A DNA stretch of 64,000 nt from Undaria pinnatifida (GCA_012845835.1 JABAKD010000026.1:4789699-4853698), one strand, 5' to 3'; shown: positions 12,901 through 27,900, numbered from the stretch's first letter. Program-made: numbers and translations. The notes: generated by a model not told the origin, from the letters alone.

Positions 12901-15900
12901 TGTTGGAATAAGTGGTCGTTTTTAAGAGCGAACAACTTGCAGATTCGGGCATGCATTCGAGCACGAACGAGCAAAATTGAATAATTATCGGCCGTAAACC
13001 GGTAAGCCCATCAACTTTCACGATGAAAGGCACACAAAAGCGATGAAAAAGTCAGGCTTACAGTTGGAAGTATCCATTACTATGCAATAATAGCAACAAA
13101 ATAATTAAGGCATGATTGGGCGTTTTCTAGAGCGTAAAACAAGCAAAATTAGGGCATATTATTCGCGCATCAATGAGCACAATTCCACACATTAATTGCC
13201 CGTCGTACAACGTGACTTTCATCACCTTCCATGATTTAAGGCACAAAAAAACGATATGAAGCTAAGCATAAAGATGTTATGCTAATATTCGAAAGTATTT
13301 TGGCGTACTCTTCGGCATTTTGAGCTTTAGTCGAGCAAAACGAGCAAAACGAGCATACTTGTCGGTCGTACACCGTGAACTCCACCGCCTTTGATGATAT
13401 AAGCCACAACAAAACCATTGCAACGCCGGGCTTGTAGAAACAATCAAAATCAAGCTCGGAGGGCCTGTTAGGACCAGCTACGTAGCCCAAGGAGGCCGGC
13501 TTTTAGCGCTAGAAGCTGACAGCAGGCGACGACGCACAACACGAATAGCCCGCAGCAGGCGAGCTTCTAGCGTCAGCTTCCGAGGTGACGTGCGCACGGG
13601 ACGACTAGCCTTTGCTTCGCCAGTAATGACAAAAAACAAACGTACGCACACATTGCGCGGTTTGCCCGCGTCGTCGTTGAGTTCATCGGCACAACACGAA
13701 CACACACGCAGTACAGACGATCCAAGTTCAAGATTTAAACACGAACGGTATCATACAACTCCCGCCATCACCTTCTCTATTGAGGGAAAGAAACAACTCT
13801 GCTCCTACCAGGGCGAGCAGTTTTCTAGGCAAGTCACTAGCCTGGGCGGGCGAAATCACCCAACGCCCCCCGTCCCCTACGAACAAAATCCATATATATC
13901 AAACCCCATTATTTGCTCATCGGGGACCGGGGAGCCAGATTTGCGCAAGGCCTGACCCCCGGGAACGGGTCCTAAATGCTCTAGCAGTCTTCACTTAAAT
14001 CTCGCCTACGTGGTCGCGACCACTCTCCGCCAGCAAATAGCTGTCGCGGGTGGGTCCTCCGCTGAGCAAACCCCAACGCCGTGCCCCTTCCTCAAAATAT
14101 GGCCGACATTCGAGCAAAACAACGGCCAGGCTGATGCACGCGCAAACTTCGATGACAATCGACCAGCAGGAGGAATGCCAAACGCTATGCTCGAAAAAAA
14201 AAAGAAGGCACATGCCAAGGGAGAGAAGGGAAGACACCCCCCTAACCATGACCTTGACCATGACAATGACCTTGTACTTGTGCTGTCCTCTTATCCAGAA
14301 AGCCACTGAGGGTAAAAAACTCTCATTATACGGGTTGAGCTGGAAAGTAAAAAGCGACGATAAAAAAACAAAAAAACAAAAGTGCGCGACGTATTCTCAT
14401 TCACTTACTCCGTCAATTTCTGTACCTGCCCGTGTGGCCACTTGGCCAGCCGGGAGATCGAGGCACGGGTCGATTTTTCCCGCAACCTCGAGTGATTTAG
14501 GGAAGCTACGATCCCCCCCCCCCCGGGGATCCTACTACCGCCTCCAACTTCCTCTCTACCCTCCGCGGGAAACAGTGGGCACATGTTGCTCGCAGGATCC
14601 TCGAGCGGCCTCCATGGCCGAAGACATGAACTTTGACCGGACCATAGAGGACGACCGTTTCACGGAAGTTATGGTCTTCTCTCCTCCGGGGACCCTGCCC
14701 TCGCCAACCCAACCTCCTCTCCTTCCTCCTCGGGAAATGTGGCAACGGTACGTTCGGCAGGCTACGTACCCAAGCATACCGGACATATTTTGCTTGGTAC
14801 ATACCCTACGGAAACCTTCGGTAAGGTTCGGGTACCACCTCAATACCGGTACCCGACACTACGGAATTAAGTTCGGTACGGTCTCAATACCGGTACCCGG
14901 CGCCTCCGTAAGTTCGGTACGGCCTCAATACCGGTACCCGACGCCACGGAATGAAGTTCGGTACGATAAATACCGGTGCCTGACGCCTCGGTAAGTTCAG
15001 TACAGCCTCAAAGCCGGTACCCGTGATCAAGGAATCAAGTTCGGTACGACCTCGATACCGGTACCCGACGCCTCGGCAAGTTCGGTACGACCTCAATACC
15101 GGTACCCGACACTTCGGCAAGTCCGGTATGTCCAATGAGATTACCCTCGGTACCGATATACCCTACCGACCACACCCTTAAAAATATTGAGCGCATGTTG
15201 CTCGAGCCCAAGAGTGGCGCTCTTTCCGACACCCCAAAGCGAGCTATGTAAAAGGCGGGATACATTTAGAGCTTCAACCACACCATGGCCCAGATGCTCG
15301 CTATGGTGCATAGCCACTAAAGGCATCGAGGCAACAAAAACACCCCAAAAACAAAAGACGAAGAAAACGCATGTGCTGCCAATTGGTCTGCCTTGCGCCA
15401 AGCTCACCTCGACGGAGGGCTCGTAGACCAGAAACTATCACGACGCGGAACGCGCTGAATGCATGCCAACACGCGGAAGACATACAGACACCGAACACTC
15501 GGAAAAGATATACTTGCACAGACACCAAGAGCCCCAACAACAATACCCTGGCAAGATACACTACAGAAAAATCGCTCAGTTGGCCTTGCGTATGATACGT
15601 AACACACCTCGACGGAGCGCTCGTACACGAGAAGGTCGAACGTCGCGTTGAACCGGGGGTTGAGAGTCCGCTTGATCACGTCCGTCTTGTCCTCCTGCCC
15701 CATGCCCAGCTTCACCTTCACGTACGGGTCCGACTTGCCTGCTCAAATAAAGGTACCATACATAACAGGTGAAACACAACCAAGGTACAAGGTTGCCTGT
15801 TCAAACGCCATGCGAAGTATGCAATAAAACAAAAAAAAGCTGTAAGGTTGCCTAACGAAAGGCCATGCAATGTAACACACAATTCAGAGATACAAGGTTG

Positions 15901-18900
15901 CCTGTGAAAAGACATCCACAACATAGTCGGGTGCAATACAAAAAAAGTATAGTACCAGGTATAACATAAGGTGACCGGCATGAGACGGTGCTAACAATGG
16001 CGGTCACGGAGAAAATCGCAAAAAGGGAACAAGTTTGACATTATTACCTATTTTTCGGAGAGCTAGGCAAAAGTTCGCCAATCGTCGACAACGGGGGGGG
16101 GGGGGCGAGGTACATAAATAGGGCATAAAAATCAGATCTACATTATTTGTTATCTCGTAGAGTGATCGCCGATTAGCGGGGCGGGGCGGAGGTAGTGATT
16201 GGTTGCTTGCCGTAGTCATTAGAGCATACCTGGTACCATTGACCACGCATCCCTTTCGAGACCGCGCACTGCTCCCACTCCTAACCGAGACACCTCCAAC
16301 ATTTGCCAACATTTGCCAACATTTGCCAACATTTGCCAACATTTGCCAACATTTGCCAACATTTGCCAACATTTGCCAACATTTGCGAGCTCATTGCGTT
16401 TCTTCCTTATATGGCGCATGAAAGCTTTTTGCTTATGGTACATATTTTGCTGTGTTTTTTTTTGGGGGGGGAAGCTAAATAAAGCAGAACAACATAATAA
16501 CACCGTGTTGTTTAGACCCAGGTATTACGACCTAAGAATCGACAAGCAAGGAAGTGCGGTTTCACCACCCTTCCACACCTCGGACACATCACGATATAGA
16601 CTGTATCATCATATAGATCCCGCAGATCATACAGATCATTCAGATCATATATATCATCTAGACCATACAGATCATATAAATCAAACATAATCTACTGTAG
16701 ACCCTAGAGTTGTCGTAACGGTGTCTAGATGATGCAGATCGTACGGCTCCCACCGGATAACATGAGCTATTGATCGATCACACACATCTTCCCGAAATAT
16801 CTAGGTCGTCAAGTGGACATCAATGATCTGTCGGTGATCTATCTTTCCGACGTGTGAAAGGCTAACCCTGACAGGAAGAGGGCGCAAAAATCGCGCAGTC
16901 GCGGACAATCACTACTACTCATGACAACTTACTAAAACCGGATGACAGGTGCAGCCATTCCGCAGCTTGCAAAGATGAGTGCCGACCCTGAAAATTTGTC
17001 CATCTCACAGCTGACGTCCTTGAAACTATTTAATAAAATAAAAGCCACGCCCTCTTTTTTCCAACTTCTATTTCAGAATGAAACCTCACCGCCAAGGTCG
17101 GCAGCGCGCAAGTCATCGCAGCCCACAATCGTCAGCTGCACCACCCCCGTCGGAGTCGGGTTTGTCAAGTCCTGGATGCATGCGAGTTTTCGATAGGGCG
17201 GGCAAAATCGGGATGGGTTAAGCCGCACAGTACATCTTGGTTACAGTATACCTTGGTTACAGTACACCCTGGTTACAGTACACCTTGGTTACAGTACATC
17301 TTGGTTACAGTACACCTTGGTTACAGTACACCTTGGTTACAGTACACGTTACAGTACACGTTACAGTGCACGTTACAGTACACCTTGGCTACAGTACACG
17401 TTACAGTGCACGTTACAGTACACGTTACAGTACACGTTACAGTACACGTTACAGTACACCTTGGTTACAGTACACCTTGGTTACAGTACACGTTACAGTA
17501 CACCTTGGTTACAGTACACGTTGAAGTAATTCATACTCAAGTACTAATTCAGGAAGTTAAAATAGAATCCACCTAGGAGTCAGGCGATCTAGTCGGACAG
17601 ACAGACAGACAGACTCGGCTTACGATGCAAGGGTGCCGCGATAAATGTTAAAACCATTGTTGTTGTTGTTGTTGTTGTTGTTGCTCTCACATTAACTCGC
17701 ATAATCAAATCCGTGGTCACAGGACAGGCTCCAGTCACTCTGGAGCTGAGGAATACCCCAGGGAAAAACACACACAACCCAAGGTGGTACACGCATATAT
17801 CACAGCTGACGCAATTCATGCCTCCACCAGAAACATATAAAAGTGAAATCGGGAGTCAGTCTACGATGTGCCAGGTCCAGGCCGGTGTAAAACCATACAC
17901 ACGGTCAAGCTGGTCACTCGATGTTACATGCCCCCAGCTGGTCGGTGCTACTTGCCCGGTCATGATACTTCGAAGTATCATACCTGGTACTCCGTATTAA
18001 ATAATTATTACAAGGACGTCAGCTGTGAGTTCGACGAATTTAGGGTCGATACTCATCTTTGCGAGCTGCGTACTACATCGATCGCCCGTTTTTAGCAACT
18101 TTACATTTTCCCAAGATTTCCTATTACTAGTGGGGATCCCCCTATAGTGCCCATTTAACAGTGGGACCCTGCACTGCCGCTAGGAGATGTTGCGCAGGAT
18201 GTGCACATATGGAGTGCAGATTCAACCCAGGAATCATGCGCAGAGCATGCAGACCGTGCGACTCCCACCCAGTGACATCCGCCAGATCACAACAGATCTT
18301 CCTTGAAAGATGTAGATCATCAAGTAGAGATAGCTCGTCATCTGTCGGACGTGCGAAAACTATACAGGCTGGTTCACGTAAAAACAAGACAAATTATCTC
18401 CGCGGCGAATGCCGCTCGCAATATCCAGTCAAAGCGTGAAAATTTAGTATTATACTGACCCCAATTTGACCAATGGAAGAGGGTGGCATGGCCTAAACTC
18501 GTATCATCGACCAATGACAGGCCTTCATATTCTTCAAAAATATTCAGGCCCCTTTTCCAACCGGAGGCGAGAAAAAAAAAACTGCGCCGCAGTTTGCACG
18601 AACCGGTTGGAAGTACTTCAAGGCATGTCTGTACACATTTTCGCGAAAAAAAAACGAAGATCTGACCCGCCTGTGTTCAACAATAAGCATAATCTAGCGA
18701 AAAAACGGGATCCCACACTAAAACCAAATAATTATAAGGAAATTACGTACGGGTATCTTACTCATTGTACGCACAACAGTCCAAATGTCCATGCCGTTTC
18801 TGAGAGATAGACCTTGAAATTTTGCACACATGTTCTACATTATATGCCCATCCCGAGGCATGACCTCCAGGTTTTACTTATTTATATATTTTTTCGCCGA

Positions 18901-21900
18901 ATAATTTTGGTCCAAGGTGTGCCAAATTGCCATAGAATCTTAACTGACGAAAAATCAGACAAAAAAAAAAACAACGACAGGTGAGGTCTTCGCAATTACA
19001 CATAAAAGACGTGTGCAAAATTTGACGGTCTGAATCCACAAAACGGCGTGGACATTCGCCGGGGAGTAAATTGGGTTTTTTTACGTGAACCAGCCAGTGT
19101 ATTGCCAACAAGAATGGCATAGCATACAACATAGATCCTTCGGGGTTAAGAACATCGATCCTTCGGGTTTAAGGAATAGCTAATAGATAGCCAATGCCCC
19201 CCCCTGAAATCTATAGCCCATGGTAACAAAAAAAGGCAAACAAAGCAAAGCAAAAACATCCCGAGGAAAGAAAAAAATATATACAAATATACAAATATTA
19301 TGTGCACCGCAGTAGAGCAGTAGATATGATAGTAGTGGCCTTTGACCATTTTTCAAGACCATCCGGTTCAAGACTTTCAGACCTGCAGTAGTACAGATCA
19401 CCATCTAGATAATCTAGATAATCTAGATAATCTAGATAATCTAGATCATCTACAGTAGATCCTGCATCTGCCGTTACCCTGTGTTGTGCACGATCTGTCT
19501 ATAAATAGAATAGATCCAACCCAGGAAAAAGTTTGCTAGATCATGCAGATCGTACGGCTCCCACCGGGTAACATGAGTTGTTAATAGATCATACAGATCA
19601 TACATATCTTCCCGAAAATATCTAGATCATCAAGCGGGAACAACAGATGATCTGCTGATCTCTGAAGATTCGGGACATAAAACCAGGTAAATCGGCTTTT
19701 CAAGACAAAAATAAACAGTACATTTTGTGTTTTTTGCTCATCCCATCCATCATCTTCGCACCTTGTACACATATTTCTCTTCTCTGTCTCTTCTCTTTCT
19801 CCCCCCTTACGAATAAACGTAGCTCAGGTCCAGGGTCACCAATCAGGCCCTTCTTCCCCTTCGCCACTACGGTACGCGCCTTCGTTTTTATCGCGCGAAT
19901 ACTTCACTATTTTCTTCCCGTGTCGACTCGCATCGACTTTGCATGGGATCATCTTTGCGGTAATAAAAAAAATAACAATTTCGTACGTAGACACATTAGA
20001 GAAAAGCCCACCAACATTGGCTTACCACGATTCAACACTGTATACCACATAAACTTCGCCAAACTCGGCTGCTGTTGGAAAGCGATCTCATAGAACCATC
20101 CTCCCTGCGCGCGTGCCAGCAAAGCCACAACTCACAAAGACTAAAAAGCGATGTCATGTAATCATCCTCTCTACGCGTGCCAGCAAAGCCACCACTCACG
20201 CATATGTCTTGGTCGTATAGGATGGGCACCGGCATCTTCTTTGGGAACACCAGCATGTCCTTGATGGCGTTGTGGATTATGTCGCCGACCATGTTCCCCA
20301 CATTCATGTCGCCCGGGCCAATGCTCATCACGTCCAGTTTCCCCAGAGAGAACTTGAAGTCGATGAACGGCTTCTCCATGAAGGTCAGCAGTACCGCCCC
20401 GAAGCAAGGGAACTGTTGCATCGACAGTAGGCGTGGTAGAGTCAATAGGCATTGTCAATATGAATCATTAGCAGGCACAATATCACAAAGCACCACTATA
20501 AATAGCGCATGTCGTCAACGGGGCATTGATGGTCAGTAGGTATTGAAGGCCAATATTCAATGACGATCAATAGGTATTGATCGTCAGTAGGTATCGTCAA
20601 AACGTATTTACAGTAGGTATTGACCGTCAATAGGCATTGGTCATCAATAAGTATTGATCTTCAACAGCCATCGTCAGTAGGTATCGACAATGCGTATCGA
20701 TCGTCCATAGTGTTGATCGTCAATACGTATTGATCGTCAAAATTGTATTGAACGTCAACAGGTATTGATCGTCAGTATGTGTTGATCGAGGTATCGTCAA
20801 TGCGTATTGATCGTCCATAGTGTTGATCGTCAATACGTATTGATCGTCAAAATTGTATTGATCGTCAACAGGTATTGATCGTCAGTATGTGTTGATCGTC
20901 GATAGGCATCTTCAATAGGCATCGTCAACAGGTATTGACTGTCAACAGGTATTTTTTAACAATTTTTTTCTAAACGTCACCTGTGAGTTCGACTAATTTA
21001 GGATCGATACTCATCTTTGCAAGCTGCGTGACACACCGGCCGCTCGTTTGTGCTACGGATATTATGAGAGTGAACAGGTATTGACCGTCAATAGGTATTG
21101 ATCGTCAGTAGGTTTAACAGCCTATTTGGTCTCACCTGCGCCACGAGCGGCGCGAGCTCAACCCGCATTCTTCCCGAGAAGCAAATCTTGTTCAGCGTCA
21201 CCAGCAAGGGCACGGGCTTCACCCCAGCCTCGACCACAAACTCGGCGTTACCGGCCCAGCGGATGTCAATGTCAATCACCACCTTGTCCTCCAGAGTCTC
21301 CAACGCGCGCACTCCCACGATCTGCACGGTGAGGGACGAGGGTAATGAGGGACGAGGGTGATGAGGGACGAGGGTAATGAGGGACGAGGGTGATGAGGGA
21401 CGAGGGTAATGAGGGACGAGGTAATGACATGATCTTTGCCGACACCACCTTCCAGACCTCGCACAGATCACAATTTAGTTCACAATTTAGATCACGTAGA
21501 TAATCTATATCACATAGCTCATCTAAATCATACCTGGTAATATGTACATATCCTCTACGGTAGGATCCTGTATCTGCGTATCTGGCGTTATGAGGTGCCG
21601 CGAATAATCTGTATACCGGCAGTACAGATCCCACCCTGGAAATATTTGCCAGATAAAGCAGATCAAATAGCTCCCACCCGGTAACATGAGCTAGACCATA
21701 CAGATCTTCTCTAAATGATCTACATCATGACGAGATTCTACCAGCGCTTGGCGCAGAAGGGAACAACCAGTAGTGGCAGTATGCGGAGTAGTGCCGGTTG
21801 CCGATATAGTGCCGGTATTTCCCTCTGTAGTGCACATACCGGCACTATGTGGAGGGACCACGAACAACACCAGGTACTACCCAATTTACACCATCCAGCG

Positions 21901-24900
21901 CATACAGCAGTAGCCACACGCAGTAGAACGTGCGTAGCAAGGACACATTACTGAAGGTACAACAGTGTCATCACCCCGCACACTCACTACATGTAGCAAC
22001 TGCAGAACATTTTTTTCCCCCCATCCGCCGGAGGATAAAAAAAAAAAAAAAAAATGCAGAACATATTTGATAAATTGCAGAGCGTACGATACAGCTCACA
22101 CAGCTTACACAACATTGAACACACAACACGGTGTCACGTACTAGATAGAGCAAATGAAGAACATACGATACAGCTCATACAGCTCATACAACAAGATGAG
22201 GCATGGTATCATAGACATGGGGTGGTTACCTTGGGCGGGATGGTGCCAAGCGAGACCTTGCGGAAGCCCAGAGCGCTGAAGCCCGGAGGCTTGTAACTGT
22301 CGAGGATAGGCTGGATCGTCGTAGCAAACAAATCCTGCGTCGCGCCCGAAGCCGCTACCCACATCTGGCGTGACGGTGACACCACACGTACGACGTCAAA
22401 TGGTACAGCCGTGGGCAGTCGTACAGCGTGCAGCTCGTCCGTCAGGAGCGCAAGCGTATACCATGTAGCGTATACCATGTAGCATATACCATGTAGCATG
22501 CGAAGCGTACAGCGTGTAATCGTATACGACGTATTAATAGTGTGTTGTTGTGTTGTTGTCGTTGCTGTTGCGTCAATCGATGTCGTTGCTGTACAGCGTG
22601 CAATCGTGTAATGTGGCGGTGTGTTGTTATCATCGCTGTTGTTATCATCGCTGTTGTGTTCAATATGTTGTATAGCGTGCAACGGTTTACCAAGTAATAC
22701 GGTTTGGTGCTGTCGTCATTGCTGTCGTCATTGCTGTCGTCATTGCTGTCGTCATTGCTCTTGTGTGAATTGATGTTGGACAGCGTGCACTCGTATAATA
22801 TGGTGTTGTGTTGTTATTGCTGTTGTAATCGTATAAGATGGTGTGGTGTTATTGCCATTGCTGTTGGGTTGATTTATGCCGTTCACACTTGCTTACTGGA
22901 TGAACAGAGCGCCGGAAGCTTATTAGCTCATGGTCGCAAGAGAGGCTCGAACGTTCTCAAGAAATTAAAGAAAGAACAAAAACAAACCCGAAAAGGAAAA
23001 CGGAGTGAAGTCAAACAGTGCGCACGTCGTACCTTGTCGAGAATCTTGTTCATCCAGTCCACGCGCTCCACTTCAGAATCGGTGTACCACGGGGGGAGGA
23101 AGTCGGTGACGAGTTTCAGCACCTGTCCCGCAAACATGGCAACACCACAAAGGTTGGGCAAGGCGCGGAGGTATCAGCCACATGCACAAAGCATAAAAGC
23201 GTATTATCAATTATCATACGATGCAAACCCTGCCACACACCGTTACAACAAGAACATTAACGCCGTACAAATGTCAGGGAAAACCTGTACCTGTTAGAAG
23301 CTGAATCATGCTTATATGGTGCTTATATGGTGCTTATATGATTATTGTACGAAGACGATAAGAATACTTCGAGGTACCGTCGTATATGTTCATATTTTTT
23401 TCATCGGCCACCCGCAGAATAGCCCGACCTGGTGGAGTACGGGACCTGAAAAAACGACACGACACCGCCCTTTACCCCATCACCCCCCCCCCCCCCCCTC
23501 CCTTCCCAATCCCACCACACCACACAAAAGCAAGAATGGAGCCACACCTGAGTACCCTTAACGACGCCAAGGGCGAGCGCCTTGTGGGGCAAGTTCTTGG
23601 TGCTACCCCCCCCATTCCCCCCCCCGGCCCCCTTCCCCCCCGATCCCACACCACACCACACCACACCTCACCACCGACAACACACCACACCACCTACACC
23701 ACAGCACAGCAACAACGGAAGCACACCTGAGGATCCTTGACGATGCCGAGAGCGAGCGCCTTGTCAGACAAGTCCTTTCGGTGTTGCAGGTAGCTCACGA
23801 ACACGAACGCTGTGGGCAGCACCCAGAAAGCGCTCAGCTCGAACCTGCGAAAAACAAGTGAACAATATCATCAACAGGCGATCGATCGAATCACGAATGT
23901 GAACATCATCAACCCAGCAGCAACAGGGTCATCGCACGTTAGGGATTGCATTTTTTGGGGCAAATGCTTCCCTCACCTTCTGACGTTCTGTATGAGCTGT
24001 TCTGATTGGTTGAGGGAACCATCGGTAACACTACTACTAGTATGGTATATTAATAAGGAATAGCGCGTAGAAATGTTGGTCGGATTGCGCGAACGAATGC
24101 CTTCCAAGTCATGTTTCGGGTGATGTTGTCGATGATGGATGATGATGATGATGATGATAATGATGATGATGATGATCGATGATGATTGATGATGATGATG
24201 ACGATGATGGATGATGATGATGGATGATGATGATGACGATGATGGATGATGATGGATGATAATGGTGATATTCAGCTAGCTCTTGGTAGGAGTTCAGAAA
24301 ATTCTTAGAACCTTCTGCTGCACCCCTGGAGTGGTGCGAGTGTACTGGATTATACTATACCACACTACTTTGAAGTATACCATACTCTACTCTACTGGCG
24401 TCAGCAAGGGCGGACCATCAACAGATGGCCGAATCAACTAAACTAAAAGTGGTACTTTGTATAGTACCCTTCTCGCGATAAAAATGAAGGCGTCTACCGT
24501 AGCGGGGAGGGGGGAGAAGAGCCTGCTTACTGACCCCGGGTCTGAGTTGCGGCTATTAATAGGGAGGGAAAGAAAGAAGGGGAACGAAAACATGAGAAGA
24601 CAATAGACGGGATGAGCAAAACTAAAATAAAACAACTTTACTTTGTGGTAGAGTGACTTTCCATGCAACGAGCAAGGAGATCATGGACAAAGGCAGGTGC
24701 CGCACAACTACACCATACGGCGCACAGTAGAGTATGTACAGCAGTTGTTGTTGTTCTCACATTAACTCACACAATCAAGTCCGTGGTCACAGGACAGGTT
24801 CCAGTCACTCTGGAGTGGAAATATGCCCAAGGAAAAACATTAACACCAACAGTGGTACACGTATACGTCTTATTATAGCTGCAGGAAGTCGTAGATCCGC

Positions 24901-27900
24901 CAAAAGAAAAAGAAAGTGAAATCGTCGGCGACCGCACGCACGCACCTGGGCCATACTTCTGTAGTACATACGTTTCGAGACTCGCACCTGAAACCGACTA
25001 CACCGCACGTGACCAAGAGTACAAGGAAAATAAATAAATAATAAATAATAAAAACAACGCAGCTTGCAAAGATGAGTATTGACCCGAAATTTGTCGAACT
25101 CACGGCTGACGTCCTTGGAATATTTTTATAAAATAATGCACAAGAGTACAAGACACCAAATAATAATACGTAAGCGATCGAGCTGGTCCAGGCTGGGTTT
25201 CGTATTCAAGAAGGGGTGTTTTTTCCTGTGTGCGGGAGCGACTTACCATGCAATGAGGAAGGGGATCATGGCCAGAGGCAGGTGCCACACCGGGCCGAAG
25301 TTCCACACATCGTGCGTCTTGGCCAGGCTCTTGAGTTTGCCGGTGGGGGTACCTCCTGCAGCCAACGATGCGAAGCTCATGCCAGGCCTTTCCGACGCCT
25401 TGAGAGATAACAACGGTAACCCAGGTGAAGCGGCGGTAACAGAGGTGTCAGCTGTCAAAAGATGGGAACATCGGTGAAAAAAATCGGTTGAAACGTAGGC
25501 TTGAAGAGTAGGGCTCAAAATGCAAAAACAGACTCAATTCTGCCCCTGCGGGACGTGTAAAAACAGCTGCCAATAACTTGCCTACCTCTTTCAGACCTCG
25601 GAGGGAAAAATTGACGACGAACATTAGCGAATACGGATTAATCGGCCACTGCAGGTTGGCGATGAGGATGATAAAATTGGTGTCCGAACGACAAGAGTGC
25701 AATAATTGAAAGACTCTCTCGTACGGAACAGGTGCAGCATGACGCTACTCGTACCGCTGCGCGCTCGCGGTAAAGGCAGACGCTTGAAAATACCGCGATC
25801 GATCGTGGATTCTTTCGTCCTTATGCACGGGCCCCAACAAGGGTAACAGCCCAATGCTTATTACTATTATATGTGCCAAATGCACCTGGTCGTTGTTAGT
25901 GCTTGGGCATAAATTGGTCAGTTTTTTCAACTAGATTACGACAATGCTAAGACCGTTGCTAATGGCAAGGAGATATGAACAAAAAACATAACCAAGCTTT
26001 TTTCTTGGGTATTTCGCTGAAGAGATTTTCGTACCGTCGCTGTGGGGCAAACATATTATTTTCTAGGTTTTTTTTTTCTCAGGCGGCGCAATTTGTCGAT
26101 TTTCGACAAGACTAGGTCGACGGTGTCCAAGATCCGACGTGAGACCTTCAATCTCGAGAAAAGAGATGACCCACAGCCAACCCTGTTCGTTCCGAACAAG
26201 GCCACCTACATGCAGGTGACGGCGCCGAAGACTTTAGGGCGATCCACGCTCTATATAGGGCGCGAGAGGTTGCCCGGTTATCCTGTGGTTTTCCGTCAAA
26301 TCTGATCAAAATTCTATTTTCTGCCCGTTTGGGGACGATCTAGAGTGAAAATATCTGTTCTCTACACACCAGCCGCTAAACGTGTTCTTAACAGAAGCAA
26401 GTCGGCGCCCGCCACACATGACCGGCCGTACGTTGAGCACTGTACGCCAACGGTGAGTCGGAGCCCCTCACGAGCTCGCTACGTTCAGATTTCACGACGC
26501 TGTCGTTGATTTCGTCGAACGAAGCGCACGCGAAAGCTTGCCGCTTCAAATCCAAGACTTGCTCGAGAATTTTGAAGCAGGTGTTGCCCCAAGAGCGCCT
26601 GCAGGAACCCATATTTTCTGAACAAACGGGCAGCTAAAAAATAGTAAAAATGGACCCAAAGGCAGAGTCGTACAGGAATACTTCGGCTGGCATCTTCGAA
26701 ACCTAAACTTTTTTGGGCAACATCGCCTTGCCAGTAGCAACGATCTACTTAACACTATGCTGTGGTCGTATAAAAAATCGCCATGTTTCCCCCTCAAAGT
26801 CCCGCAAGGTATAACAGGTATCACAGGTATCAATCGCTTATGATCGCAGCAGCTGGAAAACTCGTCGAGACCAGGAACGAGGACGAAGCAACACAAAAAA
26901 CAACACGGAAAAAAAACTCACCGGTAAGCCACTGGCGAGCCTGCGGAACTCCCTGCGCTCGTTCTTCTCCGCCACCGCGATCACGGCCTGGGCTTCACGT
27001 ACCACCCGCGGCACCTTGTCTATCAGGCCAGAGGAGATGGCTCTAAGCAGAAACAGCAAGTGTTCTGCCACAACCACCAGCACCACCTGACCGTCACATT
27101 CGTCGTCACATTTGTCGAGTAAACACACCACCGCTGTTCAGCGAGGTACTTGCAATTTACACCATCACCATCGGCAACGATACTGACATCACATCAACAA
27201 TTGATACTGACATTATACGAAGTACTGACATCAATAATTAATACTGACATCCATCGATAATTGATAGTGACATCACATCAACAATTGATACTGAAATCAC
27301 ATCAGTAATTGATACTGACACCACATCGATAATTGATAGTGACATCACATCAACAATTGATACTGACATCACATCAACAATTGATACTGACATCACATCA
27401 GTAATTGATACTGACACCACATCAATAATTGATACTGACACCACATCAATAATTGATACTGACACCACATCAATAATTGATACTGACATCCATCGATAAT
27501 TGATAGTGACATTACATCAACAATTGATACTGACATTACATCAGTAATTGATACTGACACCACATCAATAATTGATACTGACACCACATCAACAATTGAT
27601 ACTGACATCACATCAGTAATTGATACTGACACCACATCAATAATTGATACTGCCACCACATCAATAATTGATACTGACATCCATCGACAATTGATACTGA
27701 CACCACATCAATAATTGATACTGACATCTATCGATAATTGATACTGACATCACATCAATAATTGATACTGATATCCATCGCTAATAATAACGGCATCAAG
27801 ACCAACGAAGACGGTCATAATGGTCATTCCAGCGAACACGTATGTATCGCAAAGACTGTCATCAAGACGGACGTAAATCAGCAGGCGTTCTGCCACCACC

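Noticed and set aside
14050-14994. Plus-strand 314-codon frame in intron 20
   Set aside because: Ends inside a minisatellite, no domain, and composition unlike the real exons.
25448-25702. Exon 12 as terminal exon of a separate anoctamin gene
   Set aside because: The extension after KEV is not conserved-looking, whereas gtaggc joins exon 13 in phase. Kept only as the alternative to the fusion model.
27165-27785. Regular 24-base repeat with apparent spacers, CRISPR-like at a glance
   Set aside because: Units are directly adjacent variants of one sequence with no unique spacers, and the DNA is eukaryotic.
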